Assembly (NCBI GenBank): GCA_937926175.1
Contig: CALANV010000013.1
Coordinates: 124,001-188,000 of the forward strand
Reading direction: 5' to 3'
Length of the DNA stretch: 64,000 nucleotides
Source of the DNA: an uncultured Rhodospirillales bacterium
GTDB taxonomy: Bacteria > Pseudomonadota > Alphaproteobacteria > CACIAM-22H2
Of this stretch, positions 16,978 through 25,747 are shown piece after piece. The translations under genes and the position numbers were made by a program. Numbering within the stretch: position 1 is the stretch's first letter; each line of letters begins with the position of its first letter. The notes under the pieces were generated by a model. It worked only from the letters and a program-made list of their open reading frames with translations. It did no database searches and had not been told where the DNA came from.

Positions 16978-17754
16978 ATGTTCCGCCGCATGCCGGAATA
17001 TGGCCCCAACGATGGCGGCACGACGCACTTCGGATTCCGCGAGGTGCCGGAAGCCGATAAGCCGCGCCTCGTCCGTGAAATCTTCGACCGGGTCGCGACG
17101 CGCTACGACCTGATGAACGACCTGATGTCGGCGGGCGTGCATCGCTTGTGGAAGACGAGCCTCGTGCGCGACGTCGCGCCACGGCCCGGCGAGATCATTC
17201 TCGACGTGGCCGGCGGGACCGGCGACGTGTCGATGCGGCTGCTCGACGCATCGGGACGGCGCGCCAGCGTCTTCGTATGCGACATGACGCCGGAAATGCT
17301 CGCGATCGGACGGGACCGTGCGCTCGACCGCGGCATTCTCGACGGACTGCACATCGTCGCGGGCGATGCCGAGAAGCTGCCGTTTCCCGACCGCAGCGTC
17401 GATGCGTACACGATCGCCTTCGGTCTGCGCAACGTGACGCGAATAGACGTTGCCCTGGCCGAGGCCCGTCGCGTGCTTCGTCCGGGCGGCCGCTTTTTCT
17501 GCCTTGAGTTCAGCCGCGTCGTCCTGCCCGTGCTGGATCGGCTCTACGATCTTTATTCGTTTACGGTACTGCCGGCCTTGGGAGAGATCGTCGCCGGCGA
17601 CCGTGCCTCGTATCAGTATCTCGCCGAGAGCATCCGCCGCTTCCCGTCGCAGGAGGAATTGGTCGCGCGGATGACGGCGGCCGGACTGGAGCGCGTGCGG
17701 TTCCGCAACCTCTCCGGCGGCATTGCAGCCATCCATTCCGCTTGGCGCCTGTGA
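16978..17754 (+). CDS. ubiE: demethylmenaquinone / 2-methoxy-6-polyprenyl-1,4-benzoquinol methylase
   Basis: SAM-dependent C-methyltransferase of ubiquinone (and menaquinone) biosynthesis. 258 residues. Landmarks are THFGFREVP, VREIFDRVATRYDLMNDLMS, the SAM-binding loop ILDVAGGTGDVSMRL at about 74-88, and the C-terminal GGIAAIHSAWRL. The start could also be the ATG at 16990, giving MPEYGPND. The stop overlaps the ubiB start by one base (TGATG), so ubiE-ubiB are translationally coupled, as in many alphaproteobacteria. It starts the rightward ubiE-ubiB-coaBC-dut-moeB run. Confidence 0.96.
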   Translation: MFRRMPEYGPNDGGTTHFGFREVPEADKPRLVREIFDRVATRYDLMNDLMSAGVHRLWKTSLVRDVAPRPGEIILDVAGGTGDVSMRLLDASGRRASVFVCDMTPEMLAIGRDRALDRGILDGLHIVAGDAEKLPFPDRSVDAYTIAFGLRNVTRIDVALAEARRVLRPGGRFFCLEFSRVVLPVLDRLYDLYSFTVLPALGEIVAGDRASYQYLAESIRRFPSQEELVARMTAAGLERVRFRNLSGGIAAIHSAWRL

Positions 17755-19292
17755 TGCTTCGCACCGTTCGCAATCTCGGCCGGCTCGCCCGGATCGCGGT
17801 GACGCTCGCGCGCTACGATGCGCTGGTCGCCCTTGGCGGCCCGGCAATGCCGCGCACCTTGCGGCGCTTCGTCGTGCGACCGCACGAAAAGCACGAGGCG
17901 GCACGCCCCGGGCAACGCCTGGCGGCCGCGCTCACCCAGCTCGGGCCGAGTTTCATCAAGCTCGGCCAAGCGCTCTCCATCCGCGCCGATCTGATCGGCG
18001 AGACCGTGGCGGCCGATCTTTCCGAGCTGCAGGACCGTCTGCCGCCGTTTCCGGCGGCCCGGGCGCGCGAGACGGTCGTCGCGGAGCTCGGTCGTCCCCT
18101 CGATGAACTCTTTCTCGATTTCGACGATCTGCCTGTTGCCGCGGCGTCGATCGCCCAGGTTCATTTTGCGACGACGACGGACGGCACGCCCGTCGCCGTG
18201 AAGATTCTTCGGCCCGGCATCGAGACGCAGTTCGCGCGCGACCTCGACCTGCTTCTGTGGCTGGCCGAGTGCATCGAGCGCTATGTGCCGCGCCTGCGCC
18301 GCCTCAGACCGGTCGAGGTCGTCAACACGTTGGCGGAGACGGTACGGACGGAAATGGATCTGCGCCTCGAGGCCGCCGCCGCCTCCGAGCTGGCGGAGAA
18401 CTTCGCCGGCGACCCGGACTTCCGGGTGCCGCGGGTGGACTGGCAGCGGACGGCACGGCGCGTGCTCACGCTCGAGCGCATCTCGGGCATTCCCGTCGAC
18501 GAACGTGAGGCATTGATCGCGGCGGGTCACGACCCGCAGGACATCGTCGCAAAAGCCGCGCGCGCATTCTTCAAGCAGGTGTTTCGCGACGGCTTCTTTC
18601 ATGCCGACATGCATCCCGGCAACGTGTTCGTGACTGCCGACGGCACGCTCGTCGCCGTCGACTTCGGGATCATGGGCCGGCTGGATCAGCGCACCCGGCA
18701 CTATCTTGCCGACATGCTGGTCGGCTTCCTCAATGGCGACTACCGCTCGGTCGCCGAGGTGCATTTCCGGGCCGGTTACGTGCCGGCGACGCAATCGATC
18801 GGCGCCTTCACGCAGGCCTGTCGCGCGATCGGCGAACCGATCCTCGGGCGCCCGCTGCACGAGATATCGCTGGCACGGCTACTGGCGCAGCTCTTTCAGG
18901 TCACCGAGCAGTTCCAGATGGAGACGCAGCCCCAGCTTCTTCTGCTGCAGAAGACCATGCTGGTATGCGAGGGCGTCGGCCGACGCCTTGCGCCCGACGT
19001 CAACATGTGGAGCCTCGCACGGCCGCTGATCGAGGAATGGATGGCGGCCAATCGCAGCGTCGAGGCACGAACCAGAAATGCCGTTAACGAAGTCCTGGCG
19101 CGCCTCGAGGAACTGCCGGCATTCATCGCGAACCTCGAGAAATCCGTCGCCATGCTCGCCTCGGGCGGCGTGCGACTTCACCCCGAGTCGATCGCCGCCC
19201 TGTCGCAGCGGAACCGGCGCGGTGCCTGGATCTGGACGGTGCTCGCAGGCGCCGCGGCCGTTGCGCTTGCTATCCTGGCCTTCGACCCGTAA
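17754..19292 (+). CDS. ubiB: ubiquinone biosynthesis protein UbiB (atypical kinase family)
   Basis: Membrane-associated ABC1/ADCK/UbiB protein-kinase-like ATPase required for ubiquinone synthesis. 512 residues. The KxGQ motif is in FIKLGQALSIRADLI, the Ala-rich loop is AAASIAQVHFA, and the invariant Lys is in TPVAVKILRPG. The catalytic and metal segments FHADMHPGNVFV and VAVDFGIMGRL are intact. A C-terminal transmembrane segment WTVLAGAAAVALAILAF is present. Start chosen at 17754, where ATG overlaps the ubiE stop; four more codons are open upstream. Confidence 0.95.
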   Translation: MLRTVRNLGRLARIAVTLARYDALVALGGPAMPRTLRRFVVRPHEKHEAARPGQRLAAALTQLGPSFIKLGQALSIRADLIGETVAADLSELQDRLPPFPAARARETVVAELGRPLDELFLDFDDLPVAAASIAQVHFATTTDGTPVAVKILRPGIETQFARDLDLLLWLAECIERYVPRLRRLRPVEVVNTLAETVRTEMDLRLEAAAASELAENFAGDPDFRVPRVDWQRTARRVLTLERISGIPVDEREALIAAGHDPQDIVAKAARAFFKQVFRDGFFHADMHPGNVFVTADGTLVAVDFGIMGRLDQRTRHYLADMLVGFLNGDYRSVAEVHFRAGYVPATQSIGAFTQACRAIGEPILGRPLHEISLARLLAQLFQVTEQFQMETQPQLLLLQKTMLVCEGVGRRLAPDVNMWSLARPLIEEWMAANRSVEARTRNAVNEVLARLEELPAFIANLEKSVAMLASGGVRLHPESIAALSQRNRRGAWIWTVLAGAAAVALAILAFDP

Positions 19293-19350
19293 GCGCCGGC
19301 GGCGAGTTGCGCGCCTTCCTGTACACCGCTAAGTTAGCCTCGAATCCTGG

Positions 19351-20607
19351 ATGTTTCGCGCCCGCGGCGAACCTACGGATCAGGTGTTCATGCTGCGCGA
19401 CAAGCGGATCTTACTGATCATCTCGGGTGGTATCGCCGCCTACAAGGCGCTCGACCTGATTCGTCGTCTGCGCGAGCGCGGCGCGGACGTCCGCTGCATC
19501 CTGACACGGGGCGGCGCCGAGTTCGTTACACCGTTGTCGGTCGCAACGCTGTCGCGCAACAAGGTGTTCTCAGACATCTTCTCGCTGATGGACGAAAGCG
19601 AGATCGGCCATATCCGCCTCGCGCGGGAGTGCGACCTGGTCGTGGTCGCGCCGGCGACGGCCGACATCATCGCCCGCATGGCGACCGGACTGGCGAATGA
19701 TCTCGCCACGACGGTGCTTCTTGCGACCGACCGGCCGGTCCTCATCGCGCCGGCGATGAATTTCGTGATGTGGGAACATCCGGCGACGAAAGCCAACGTC
19801 GAGACGTTGATCGAGCGAGGCGTACAGATCGTCGGGCCTGCGGAGGGCGAACTGGCGGAAGGCGAGGTCGGCGTCGGCCGCATGAGCGAACCGCTCGAAA
19901 TCGTTCAGGCCATCGAGGCTTTCTTCCGCAGCGAGGCGGTGCTGAGCGGCTGCCGTGCCCTCGTCACGAGCGGCCCGACCTACGAGCCGATCGACCCGGT
20001 CCGGTTCATCGGCAACCGTTCGTCGGGCAAGCAGGGACACGCCATTGCCGCCGCCCTCGCGAGTCTCGGCGCCGAGACCACGCTGGTGACCGGGCCGACG
20101 CGCCTGCCGGATCCGCCGGCAGTCCATGTCATCCATGTCGAAACGGCCGAACAGATGCTGGATGCATGTCGGGCGGCCTTGCCCGTCGACGTCGCGGTGT
20201 GCGCCGCCGCCGTCGCCGATTGGAAGGTGGCCAGCCCCAGTTCCCAGAAGATCAAGAAGACCGGCGGCAAGCCGCCGACCCTGATGCTGGCCGAGAACCC
20301 CGATATCCTTGCCGCGATTTCACACGAGCCGGAACGACGGCCCAAACTCGTGGTCGGCTTTGCGGCGGAAACGGAAAATGTGATCGCAAACGCGGTCGCA
20401 AAACGCAAGAAGAAGGGCTGCGACTGGATCGTGGCGAACGACGTGTCGGCAGGCACCGGCACCTTCGGCGGTGACACCAACACCGTTCACGTCATCGACG
20501 AACGCGGCGCCGAAACCTGGCCGGAACTGCCCAAGGACGAAGTCGCGCGGCGACTGGCGCGCCGTATTGCCAGTCACCTTGCCGGGCCGCTGGCGTCGGC
20601 GAACTGA
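19351..20607 (+). CDS. coaBC: bifunctional phosphopantothenoylcysteine decarboxylase / phosphopantothenate-cysteine ligase
   Basis: Carries out two steps of coenzyme A synthesis: CTP-dependent ligation of cysteine to 4'-phosphopantothenate (CoaB) and FMN-dependent decarboxylation (CoaC). 418 residues. The N-terminal flavodoxin-like CoaC half has ISGGIAAYKALDLIRRL, the active-site His in SEIGHIRLA, and PAMNFVMWEHPA. The C-terminal CoaB half has TSGPTYEPIDPVRFIGNRSSGKQG and the AAVADW and KIKK motifs. A second ATG at 19390 (MLRDKRILL) gives the more usual N-terminus. 58 bp downstream of ubiB. Confidence 0.96.
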   Translation: MFRARGEPTDQVFMLRDKRILLIISGGIAAYKALDLIRRLRERGADVRCILTRGGAEFVTPLSVATLSRNKVFSDIFSLMDESEIGHIRLARECDLVVVAPATADIIARMATGLANDLATTVLLATDRPVLIAPAMNFVMWEHPATKANVETLIERGVQIVGPAEGELAEGEVGVGRMSEPLEIVQAIEAFFRSEAVLSGCRALVTSGPTYEPIDPVRFIGNRSSGKQGHAIAAALASLGAETTLVTGPTRLPDPPAVHVIHVETAEQMLDACRAALPVDVAVCAAAVADWKVASPSSQKIKKTGGKPPTLMLAENPDILAAISHEPERRPKLVVGFAAETENVIANAVAKRKKKGCDWIVANDVSAGTGTFGGDTNTVHVIDERGAETWPELPKDEVARRLARRIASHLAGPLASAN

Positions 20608-20620
20608 AACAGCACACCGC

Positions 20621-21112
20621 ATGACGTCCGGGTCCATACTGGTCGCCATAAGGCGGCTTCCGCACGCGAGCGATCTCGCGCTTCCCGCCTACGCGACGGA
20701 GGCGAGCGCGGGCGTCGATCTGGCGGCGGCCGTAACCGAAAGCGTCACCATCGCCCCCGGCGGCCGCGCGCTGATACCGACAGGGTTTTCCATCGCGCTG
20801 CCGCCGGGATACGAAGCACAGGTGCGACCGCGATCCGGTCTCGCCCTCAAGCACGGCATCACGGTCTTGAACAGCCCGGGCACGATCGACGCCGATTATC
20901 GTGGCGAGATCGGTGTCATTCTGGCGAATTTCGGTGACGCCCCCTTCGTGGTGACCCGTGGCGCGCGTATCGCCCAGCTCGTCGTCGCCCCGGTCGCGCG
21001 CGTCGGCTGGAGGGAAGTGAACGAGCTGCTGCAAAGCGCGCGTGGGGCGGGCGGCTTCGGCTCGACCGGCACCCATGCGACAGGTGAAGACCGCGCGCGG
21101 CCGATGGAATAA
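20621..21112 (+). CDS. dut: deoxyuridine 5'-triphosphate nucleotidohydrolase
   Basis: Trimeric dUTPase that hydrolyses dUTP to dUMP and pyrophosphate, preventing uracil incorporation. 163 residues. The five family motifs are visible: ASAGVDLAA, VRPRSGLALKHGI, NSPGTIDADYRGEIGV, RGARIAQLVV and the C-terminal P-loop-like RGAGGFGSTG. The start is the ATG 13 bp after the coaBC stop; an overlapping upstream extension into coaBC does not fit the family. The coaBC-dut pairing is widely conserved in proteobacteria. Confidence 0.97.
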   Translation: MTSGSILVAIRRLPHASDLALPAYATEASAGVDLAAAVTESVTIAPGGRALIPTGFSIALPPGYEAQVRPRSGLALKHGITVLNSPGTIDADYRGEIGVILANFGDAPFVVTRGARIAQLVVAPVARVGWREVNELLQSARGAGGFGSTGTHATGEDRARPME

Positions 21113-21183
21113 CGTCGACACCGCGCCTCCTTGCCCGGCACCGGGGGCGGAGCCATGAACGGATCGATGCAGGGAGATCGGCG

Positions 21184-21975
21184 GTGATGGAACTGACGGA
21201 TGGCCAATTCAGGCGCTATGCCCGCCACCTGATCCTCGACGAGGTCGGCGAGGAGGGCCAGGCGAAGCTGCTTGCCGCGCGTGTTCTCGTGATCGGGGCG
21301 GGCGGCCTGGGTTCGCCGGCGCTGATGTATCTTGCCGCAGCCGGAGTCGGCACGCTCGGGATCGTCGACGACGATGTCGTCGACATGACGAACCTGCAGC
21401 GCCAGATCATCCATACGACCGACCGGATCGGCGTCGGCAAGGTCGACAGCGCGATCGCGACGCTGGCGGACATCAATCCCGAGGTGCGTGTCATCCCGCA
21501 CAAGTTGCGCCTGAAAGCGGACAATGCCCTAAAGCTCGTATCGGAATACGACCTCGTGATCGACGGCAGCGACAATTTTCCGACGCGCTATCTGTTGAAC
21601 GACGCCTGTTATCTGGCACGACGGCCGCTGGTCGCAGCCTCTTTGCTGCGCTTCGAGGGGCAGCTGTCGACGTTCAAGGCCTATAACGGCAAGGGGCCGT
21701 GCTACCGGTGCGTCTTTCGCGACCCGCCGCCCGCGGACCTGATTCCCCGCTGCGAGGAGGCTGGCATTCTGGGCGCGGTTGCCGGCGTCATGGGCACGCT
21801 GCAGGCCGCCGAGGCGCTGAAGGAATTGCTGGGGCTCGGCGAAAGTCTCTCCGGCACGCTCGTGATCTATGACGCACTCGGCACGCAGTTCCGCCGCATC
21901 CGGCTGCGCCGCGATCCGGCCTGTCCGCTCTGCGGCGACTCGCCGACGATCACGGATCTGTCGGCGCACAAATAG
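21184..21975 (+). CDS. moeB: molybdopterin-synthase adenylyltransferase / ThiF-family E1-like protein
   Basis: ATP-dependent adenylyltransferase activating the C-terminal glycine of MoaD or ThiS-type sulfur carriers. 263 residues. The nucleotide-binding loop GAGGLGSPALMYLAAAGVG, the Arg/Asn segment TNLQRQIIHTTDRIG, and the adenylation Asp in IDGSDNFPTRYLLND are present. Two zinc CxxC pairs (CYRC and CPLC) are intact. There is no rhodanese extension. Start is GTG 21184 or the ATG directly after it. Whether it serves molybdopterin or thiamine synthesis cannot be told from context. Last gene of the rightward run, convergent with the next gene by 9 bp. Confidence 0.92.
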   Translation: MMELTDGQFRRYARHLILDEVGEEGQAKLLAARVLVIGAGGLGSPALMYLAAAGVGTLGIVDDDVVDMTNLQRQIIHTTDRIGVGKVDSAIATLADINPEVRVIPHKLRLKADNALKLVSEYDLVIDGSDNFPTRYLLNDACYLARRPLVAASLLRFEGQLSTFKAYNGKGPCYRCVFRDPPPADLIPRCEEAGILGAVAGVMGTLQAAEALKELLGLGESLSGTLVIYDALGTQFRRIRLRRDPACPLCGDSPTITDLSAHK

Positions 21976-21984
21976 GCGAGCCGC

Positions 21985-22971
21985 CTACAACATCCCGGCG
22001 AGGACGCGGTCAGGCGGCGAGTGTCCGTCGACGAACGTCTTGATGTTGATGATCACACGCTCCCCCATCGCGACGCGACTTTCGAGCGTCGCCGAGCCCA
22101 TGTGCGGCAGGAGAACGACGTTGTCCAGCGTGAGGAGCTTCGGATGAATTGCCGGCTCGTGCTCGTAGACGTCGAGACCGGCGCCGGCAATCTCGCGCGC
22201 CGCAAGACGCTCGGCCAGCGCCTCCTCGTCGATGACGTGTCCGCGCGAGGTATTGACCAGGAAGGCATGCGGCCGGATCAGCCGAAGGCGGCGCGCGGAC
22301 AGCAGATGGAACGTCGCGGGCGTATGCGGACAGTTGATCGAGAGGATGTCCATGTGGGCGAGCATCTGGTCCAGGCTTTCCCAGTATGTCGCCTCGAGTT
22401 CGGCCTCGATCTCGGGATGGACGCGTCGGCGATTGTGGTAATGGATCGAGACGCCGAACGCACGGGCCCGGCGCGCCACGGCGGTGCCGATGCGCCCCAT
22501 GCCGACGATGCCGAGGCGTTTGCCGCCGATCCGGGTGCCGAGCATCGAGGTCGGGCTCCAGCCGGTCCATTTGCCGGCGCGGACGAGCCGTTCACCCTCG
22601 CCGATCCGCCGCATGACCGCCAGAATCAGCGCCATCGTCATGTCGGCGGTATCGTCGGTCAGCACGCCCGGCGTGTTCGTCACCACGATGCCGCGGGCGC
22701 GCGCCTCCTCCAGGTCGATGTGGTCGACCCCGGTCCCGAACGAGGCGATGAGCTTCAGGTTCGGGCCTGCCTTCGCCAGCACCGACTTGTCGATGCGGTC
22801 GGTGACCGTCGGCACCAGGACGTGCGCCGTGGCGACGGCGGCGGCCAGCTCATCTGCGGTCATGGGGCGGTCGTCGAGATTGAGACGCGTGTCGAACAGC
22901 TCCATCATCCGCGTCTCGATGACGTCCGGCAGTTTGCGGGTGACGATGACGAGCGGGCGCTTCAACGACAT
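21985..22971 (-). CDS. D-isomer-specific 2-hydroxyacid dehydrogenase (glyoxylate reductase-like)
   Basis: NAD(P)H-dependent reduction of a 2-oxo acid, most likely glyoxylate or hydroxypyruvate. 328 residues. The Rossmann motif GIVGMGRIGTAVARRA is at about 150, and the catalytic Arg, Glu and His lie in the expected segments VNTSRGHVIDEEAL, DVYEHEP and VLLPHMGSAT. The sequence FGTGVDHIDL is also characteristic. The start is the ATG at 22969-22971, with AGGAGG 8 bp upstream; the frame extends upstream into low-complexity sequence. Divergent from the SH3 gene. Confidence 0.93.
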   Translation of the reverse strand: MSLKRPLVIVTRKLPDVIETRMMELFDTRLNLDDRPMTADELAAAVATAHVLVPTVTDRIDKSVLAKAGPNLKLIASFGTGVDHIDLEEARARGIVVTNTPGVLTDDTADMTMALILAVMRRIGEGERLVRAGKWTGWSPTSMLGTRIGGKRLGIVGMGRIGTAVARRARAFGVSIHYHNRRRVHPEIEAELEATYWESLDQMLAHMDILSINCPHTPATFHLLSARRLRLIRPHAFLVNTSRGHVIDEEALAERLAAREIAGAGLDVYEHEPAIHPKLLTLDNVVLLPHMGSATLESRVAMGERVIINIKTFVDGHSPPDRVLAGML

Positions 22972-23104
22972 CGTCGGCTTCCTCCTGTGACCTCGGCAGG
23001 GCAAGGGGTAGCAAGTGCCACGGTGCCTGTCCAGGCGACGTCCGTGCAGACGGACTTCTCTACCGGACCGCAATTCCTATAATCGCGCCCGCCGCAATCG
23101 CGTC

Positions 23105-23605
23105 ATGCTTGCCTACACGATCCTGCTCCTGAGCCTCCTCGCCGTCGTCGATCCGGTGACCGCGCAGGCCCAGACCCGGTCACCCGCCGGCGAAACGTTG
23201 CCCCTCCCCCGTTACGTCAGTCTGCGGTCGGACGAGGTGAACGTCCGCACCGGACCAGGCGTCCGCTATCCGGTCGAGTGGGTATTCACGCGCCGCCACA
23301 TGCCGGTCGAGGTGATCCAGGAGTTCGAGCATTGGCGGAAGATCCGCGACGTCGAGGGAACGGAAGGGTGGGTCCACCAGAGCATGCTGTCGGGCCGGCG
23401 CTATGCGCTCGTAACCGGCGAGATACGCACCCTGCGCCGTCGGCCGGAGGCCGATGCCCCAGCGGTCGCCCGCGTCGAGCCGGGGGTGATCGCCGAGCTC
23501 GTCGAGTGCGAGCGTCAGTGGTGCCGCATCGACGCCGACGGCATCAAGGGCTGGCTTCCGCGCAACGAGTTCTGGGGCGTCTACCCGAACGAAACCCTTC
23601 GGTAA
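23105..23605 (+). CDS. secreted SH3-like domain protein
   Basis: 166 residues with an N-terminal signal peptide (MLAYTILLLSLLAVVDPVTA) and two bacterial SH3-like (SH3b/DUF1058) repeats. Repeat one spans the segment with SLRSDEVNVRTGPG and WRKIRDVEGTEGWV; repeat two spans GEIRTLRRRPEADAP and WCRIDADGIKGWL. Such periplasmic proteins are thought to bind cell-wall peptides, but function is unproven. Start at 23105 gives the signal peptide directly. Convergent with DUF3501. Confidence 0.88.
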   Translation: MLAYTILLLSLLAVVDPVTAQAQTRSPAGETLPLPRYVSLRSDEVNVRTGPGVRYPVEWVFTRRHMPVEVIQEFEHWRKIRDVEGTEGWVHQSMLSGRRYALVTGEIRTLRRRPEADAPAVARVEPGVIAELVECERQWCRIDADGIKGWLPRNEFWGVYPNETLR

Positions 23606-23631
23606 GGGACGTATCCCGCGCGCATTTGCGC

Positions 23632-24234
23632 CTACGTCGCGAAATCCTCGACCAGCGCTGCGCGCGTGACCTCCGGCATCACGGCCATGTGGCTGTATTC
23701 CGGGTGGTCGATGCCGACGATGACCTGCGTGCCGGACGTACGGAACATCTCAATCTGCGCCGGCGTGAACGGAAAATGCATGAAATGGACGGACGACGTC
23801 TTGCCGTCCGCCTTGGTTCGCTCGACATCGCCTTCCGGCACGCCGCGGATCTGCTCGCCGCCGACCGTCATGAACATGTGCCGCTCGACCCCGCCGAGCC
23901 GCGCCAGCGTGCGCGCACGACGCACCGGATCATCGATCTCGAACATGACCGTGGCGACGAGTTCGTTCCCCTTCGGAATGAGGGGGTTGTAGGCACGGAG
24001 CTCGTCCTCGATCTGAGCTTCGCCGCCCCTCTCGATGAACAGCATCTCGTGCACCTGATGCCACATGGTCTGATAGTTCTCGAAATAGAACATGGCGAAC
24101 GGACCGACCTCGAACCGCCGACACCGTTTGAGCGCAACCATGTTCTGGCGGAACGCCGCCCGTTCGCGGGCATACTGCTCCATCGGCATTATGTCGGCCC
24201 GGGTGATTTCGCGTTTGATGGTCGTCGACATCAC
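23632..24234 (-). CDS. DUF3501 family protein
   Basis: 200-residue soluble protein of the uncharacterised DUF3501 family, recognised by TRADIMPMEQYARERAAFR, GPFAMFYFENYQTMWHQVHE and HMFMTVGGEQIRGVPEGD. It overlaps the stop of the upstream Fe-S protein by 4 bp (ATGA), so the two are translationally coupled. In other genomes DUF3501, a GlpC-like Fe-S protein and a rubrerythrin occur together, as here, suggesting an oxidative-stress or electron-transfer unit. Function is unknown; His and Met residues in the core could bind metal, but I cannot say. Confidence 0.85.
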   Translation of the reverse strand: MMSTTIKREITRADIMPMEQYARERAAFRQNMVALKRCRRFEVGPFAMFYFENYQTMWHQVHEMLFIERGGEAQIEDELRAYNPLIPKGNELVATVMFEIDDPVRRARTLARLGGVERHMFMTVGGEQIRGVPEGDVERTKADGKTSSVHFMHFPFTPAQIEMFRTSGTQVIVGIDHPEYSHMAVMPEVTRAALVEDFAT

Positions 24235-25580
24235 ATCAACCCGTAGGATTTAGCGAGCAGTTCGATCGGATGCACGGCGTGGGCGACGGCCGGCTTGCCT
24301 TCCTCGTCGAGGCGATCCATGCCCTGGACGATGTGCTCGCCGGCCAGCGGGCATTCGGATGCCAGATGCGCCTTGGCGTTCTTGACGGCGGTCTGTGCAA
24401 CCGGGCGTCCGACCTTCAGGGCGGTCTCGAAATTCGCCTTCATGACGCCCCACGAGCCGCCGTGGCCCGAACAACGCTCGATGACGGCGAGATCGATACC
24501 GGGGATCAGGCGCAGCATTTCGGCACCCTTCGGCCCCATGTTCTGGGCCCGGGCGTGACAGGCGAGATGCATTGTCACGCCGCCGTCGAGCGGCTTCAGG
24601 CCCGGTACCAGCCCTTGCCGCTTCGAGATGTCGAGCACGTATTCGGCGACGTCGAATGTCGCCTCGGCCAGCTTCTTGACCTTCTCGTCTTCGGGCAGGA
24701 TCAGCGGCCATTCGAACTTGAGCATGAGCGCGCAGGACGGCACCAGGGCCACAACGTCGTACCCCTCGTCGATGAGCGGTTCGAACGCGGCGGCGACCTT
24801 CCGGGCGTTTTCGGCGACCTTCTCGATCTCGCCATGCTCGAGCTGCGGCATGCCGCAGCAGCGCGGATAGACGACCTTGGTTTCGACGCCGTTATGCGCG
24901 AGCACGGCGCGGGTCGCCATGCCGATCCCGGGATTGTTGTAGTTGACGAAGCACGTGGCGTAGAGCGCCGCCTTGCGGCCGGCCTTCGCCGCCGGCGCGT
25001 CGGCATTGACCTGCACCGGCTCCTGCTTTGCCCGCACGGCGAACGTTTTGCCGTGAAACTTAGGCAGCTTCGCCTCGCGATGCACGCCGGCGACGCTCTC
25101 GAGCACGCTGCGCGCCACCTTGTTCTCGGTCGACCCGACCCAGTTCGCGAGCGGCGCGATCATCGCCCCGATACGGCCGTTGCGATCCGTCTTCGTCAGC
25201 TCCCGCTCCGCGAACGGGACCTTGCCCTTGCGCGCCTCGATGGCGCGATAGCGGAGCATCAGGTGCGGAAAATCGAGATTGAACTCGTGCGGCGGGACGT
25301 ACGGACACTTGGTCATGAAGCACATGTCGCACAGCGTGCAGGCGTCCACGACCTTCTTGAAGTCCTCGCTCTTGACCTCGTCCATCACCTCGTTCGGCGT
25401 GGAGTCGACGAGGTCGAACAACCGCGGGAACGAGTCACAGAGGTTGAAGCAGCGGCGGCAACCGTGACAGATGTCGAAGACCCGGCGCAGCTCCGCATCG
25501 AGCTTCGCCTCATCCCAGAAATCGGGATTGCGCCAGTCGATCGGGTGGCGTGTCGGCGCCTCGAGGCTGCCTTCGCGCAT
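24231..25580 (-). CDS. GlpC/HdrD-like Fe-S protein with two CCG domains
   Basis: 449 residues. N-terminal ferredoxin-like half has two CxxCxxC-type clusters, CHGCRRCFNLCDSFP and CTLCDMCFMTKCPYVP, predicted to bind two [4Fe-4S]. The C-terminal half has two cysteine-rich CCG motifs, around YPRCCGMPQLEHG and ERCSGHGGSWGVMK, as in GlpC and the heterodisulfide reductase HdrD subunit. No FAD or transmembrane domain is present, so it must pass electrons to or from partner proteins. Located between rubrerythrin (167 bp upstream) and DUF3501 (overlapping). Plausible role: electron donor to rubrerythrin; this is inference. Confidence 0.88.
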   Translation of the reverse strand: MREGSLEAPTRHPIDWRNPDFWDEAKLDAELRRVFDICHGCRRCFNLCDSFPRLFDLVDSTPNEVMDEVKSEDFKKVVDACTLCDMCFMTKCPYVPPHEFNLDFPHLMLRYRAIEARKGKVPFAERELTKTDRNGRIGAMIAPLANWVGSTENKVARSVLESVAGVHREAKLPKFHGKTFAVRAKQEPVQVNADAPAAKAGRKAALYATCFVNYNNPGIGMATRAVLAHNGVETKVVYPRCCGMPQLEHGEIEKVAENARKVAAAFEPLIDEGYDVVALVPSCALMLKFEWPLILPEDEKVKKLAEATFDVAEYVLDISKRQGLVPGLKPLDGGVTMHLACHARAQNMGPKGAEMLRLIPGIDLAVIERCSGHGGSWGVMKANFETALKVGRPVAQTAVKNAKAHLASECPLAGEHIVQGMDRLDEEGKPAVAHAVHPIELLAKSYGLM

Positions 25581-25654
25581 GTCTTACGTCCCTTCGGATA
25601 TCAGAACCAATCCAAGCACGGCGGCGGCCGAACGGTCGGAGGAACGCAAGAATA

Positions 25655-25686
25655 ACGGCTGATGCGACGGAGTTGCCGTCAGCCGT
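25655..25686 (-). terminator. possible terminator or attenuator after rubrerythrin
   Basis: An 8-bp stem ACGGCTGA / TCAGCCGT (25655-25662 with 25679-25686) encloses a 16-nt loop that can itself pair partly. On the minus strand it is followed by TATTCTTG, a weak T-tract. It is about 60 bp past the rubrerythrin stop and 75 bp before the Fe-S gene, so it may reduce read-through in a shared operon. Confidence 0.4.
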
Positions 25687-25747
25687 GCCGTCTTGCGCCT
25701 CCAGCGCCGCTCGGCGCGCCGTCTCGTGCGCCAGACCGTCAGGCCGC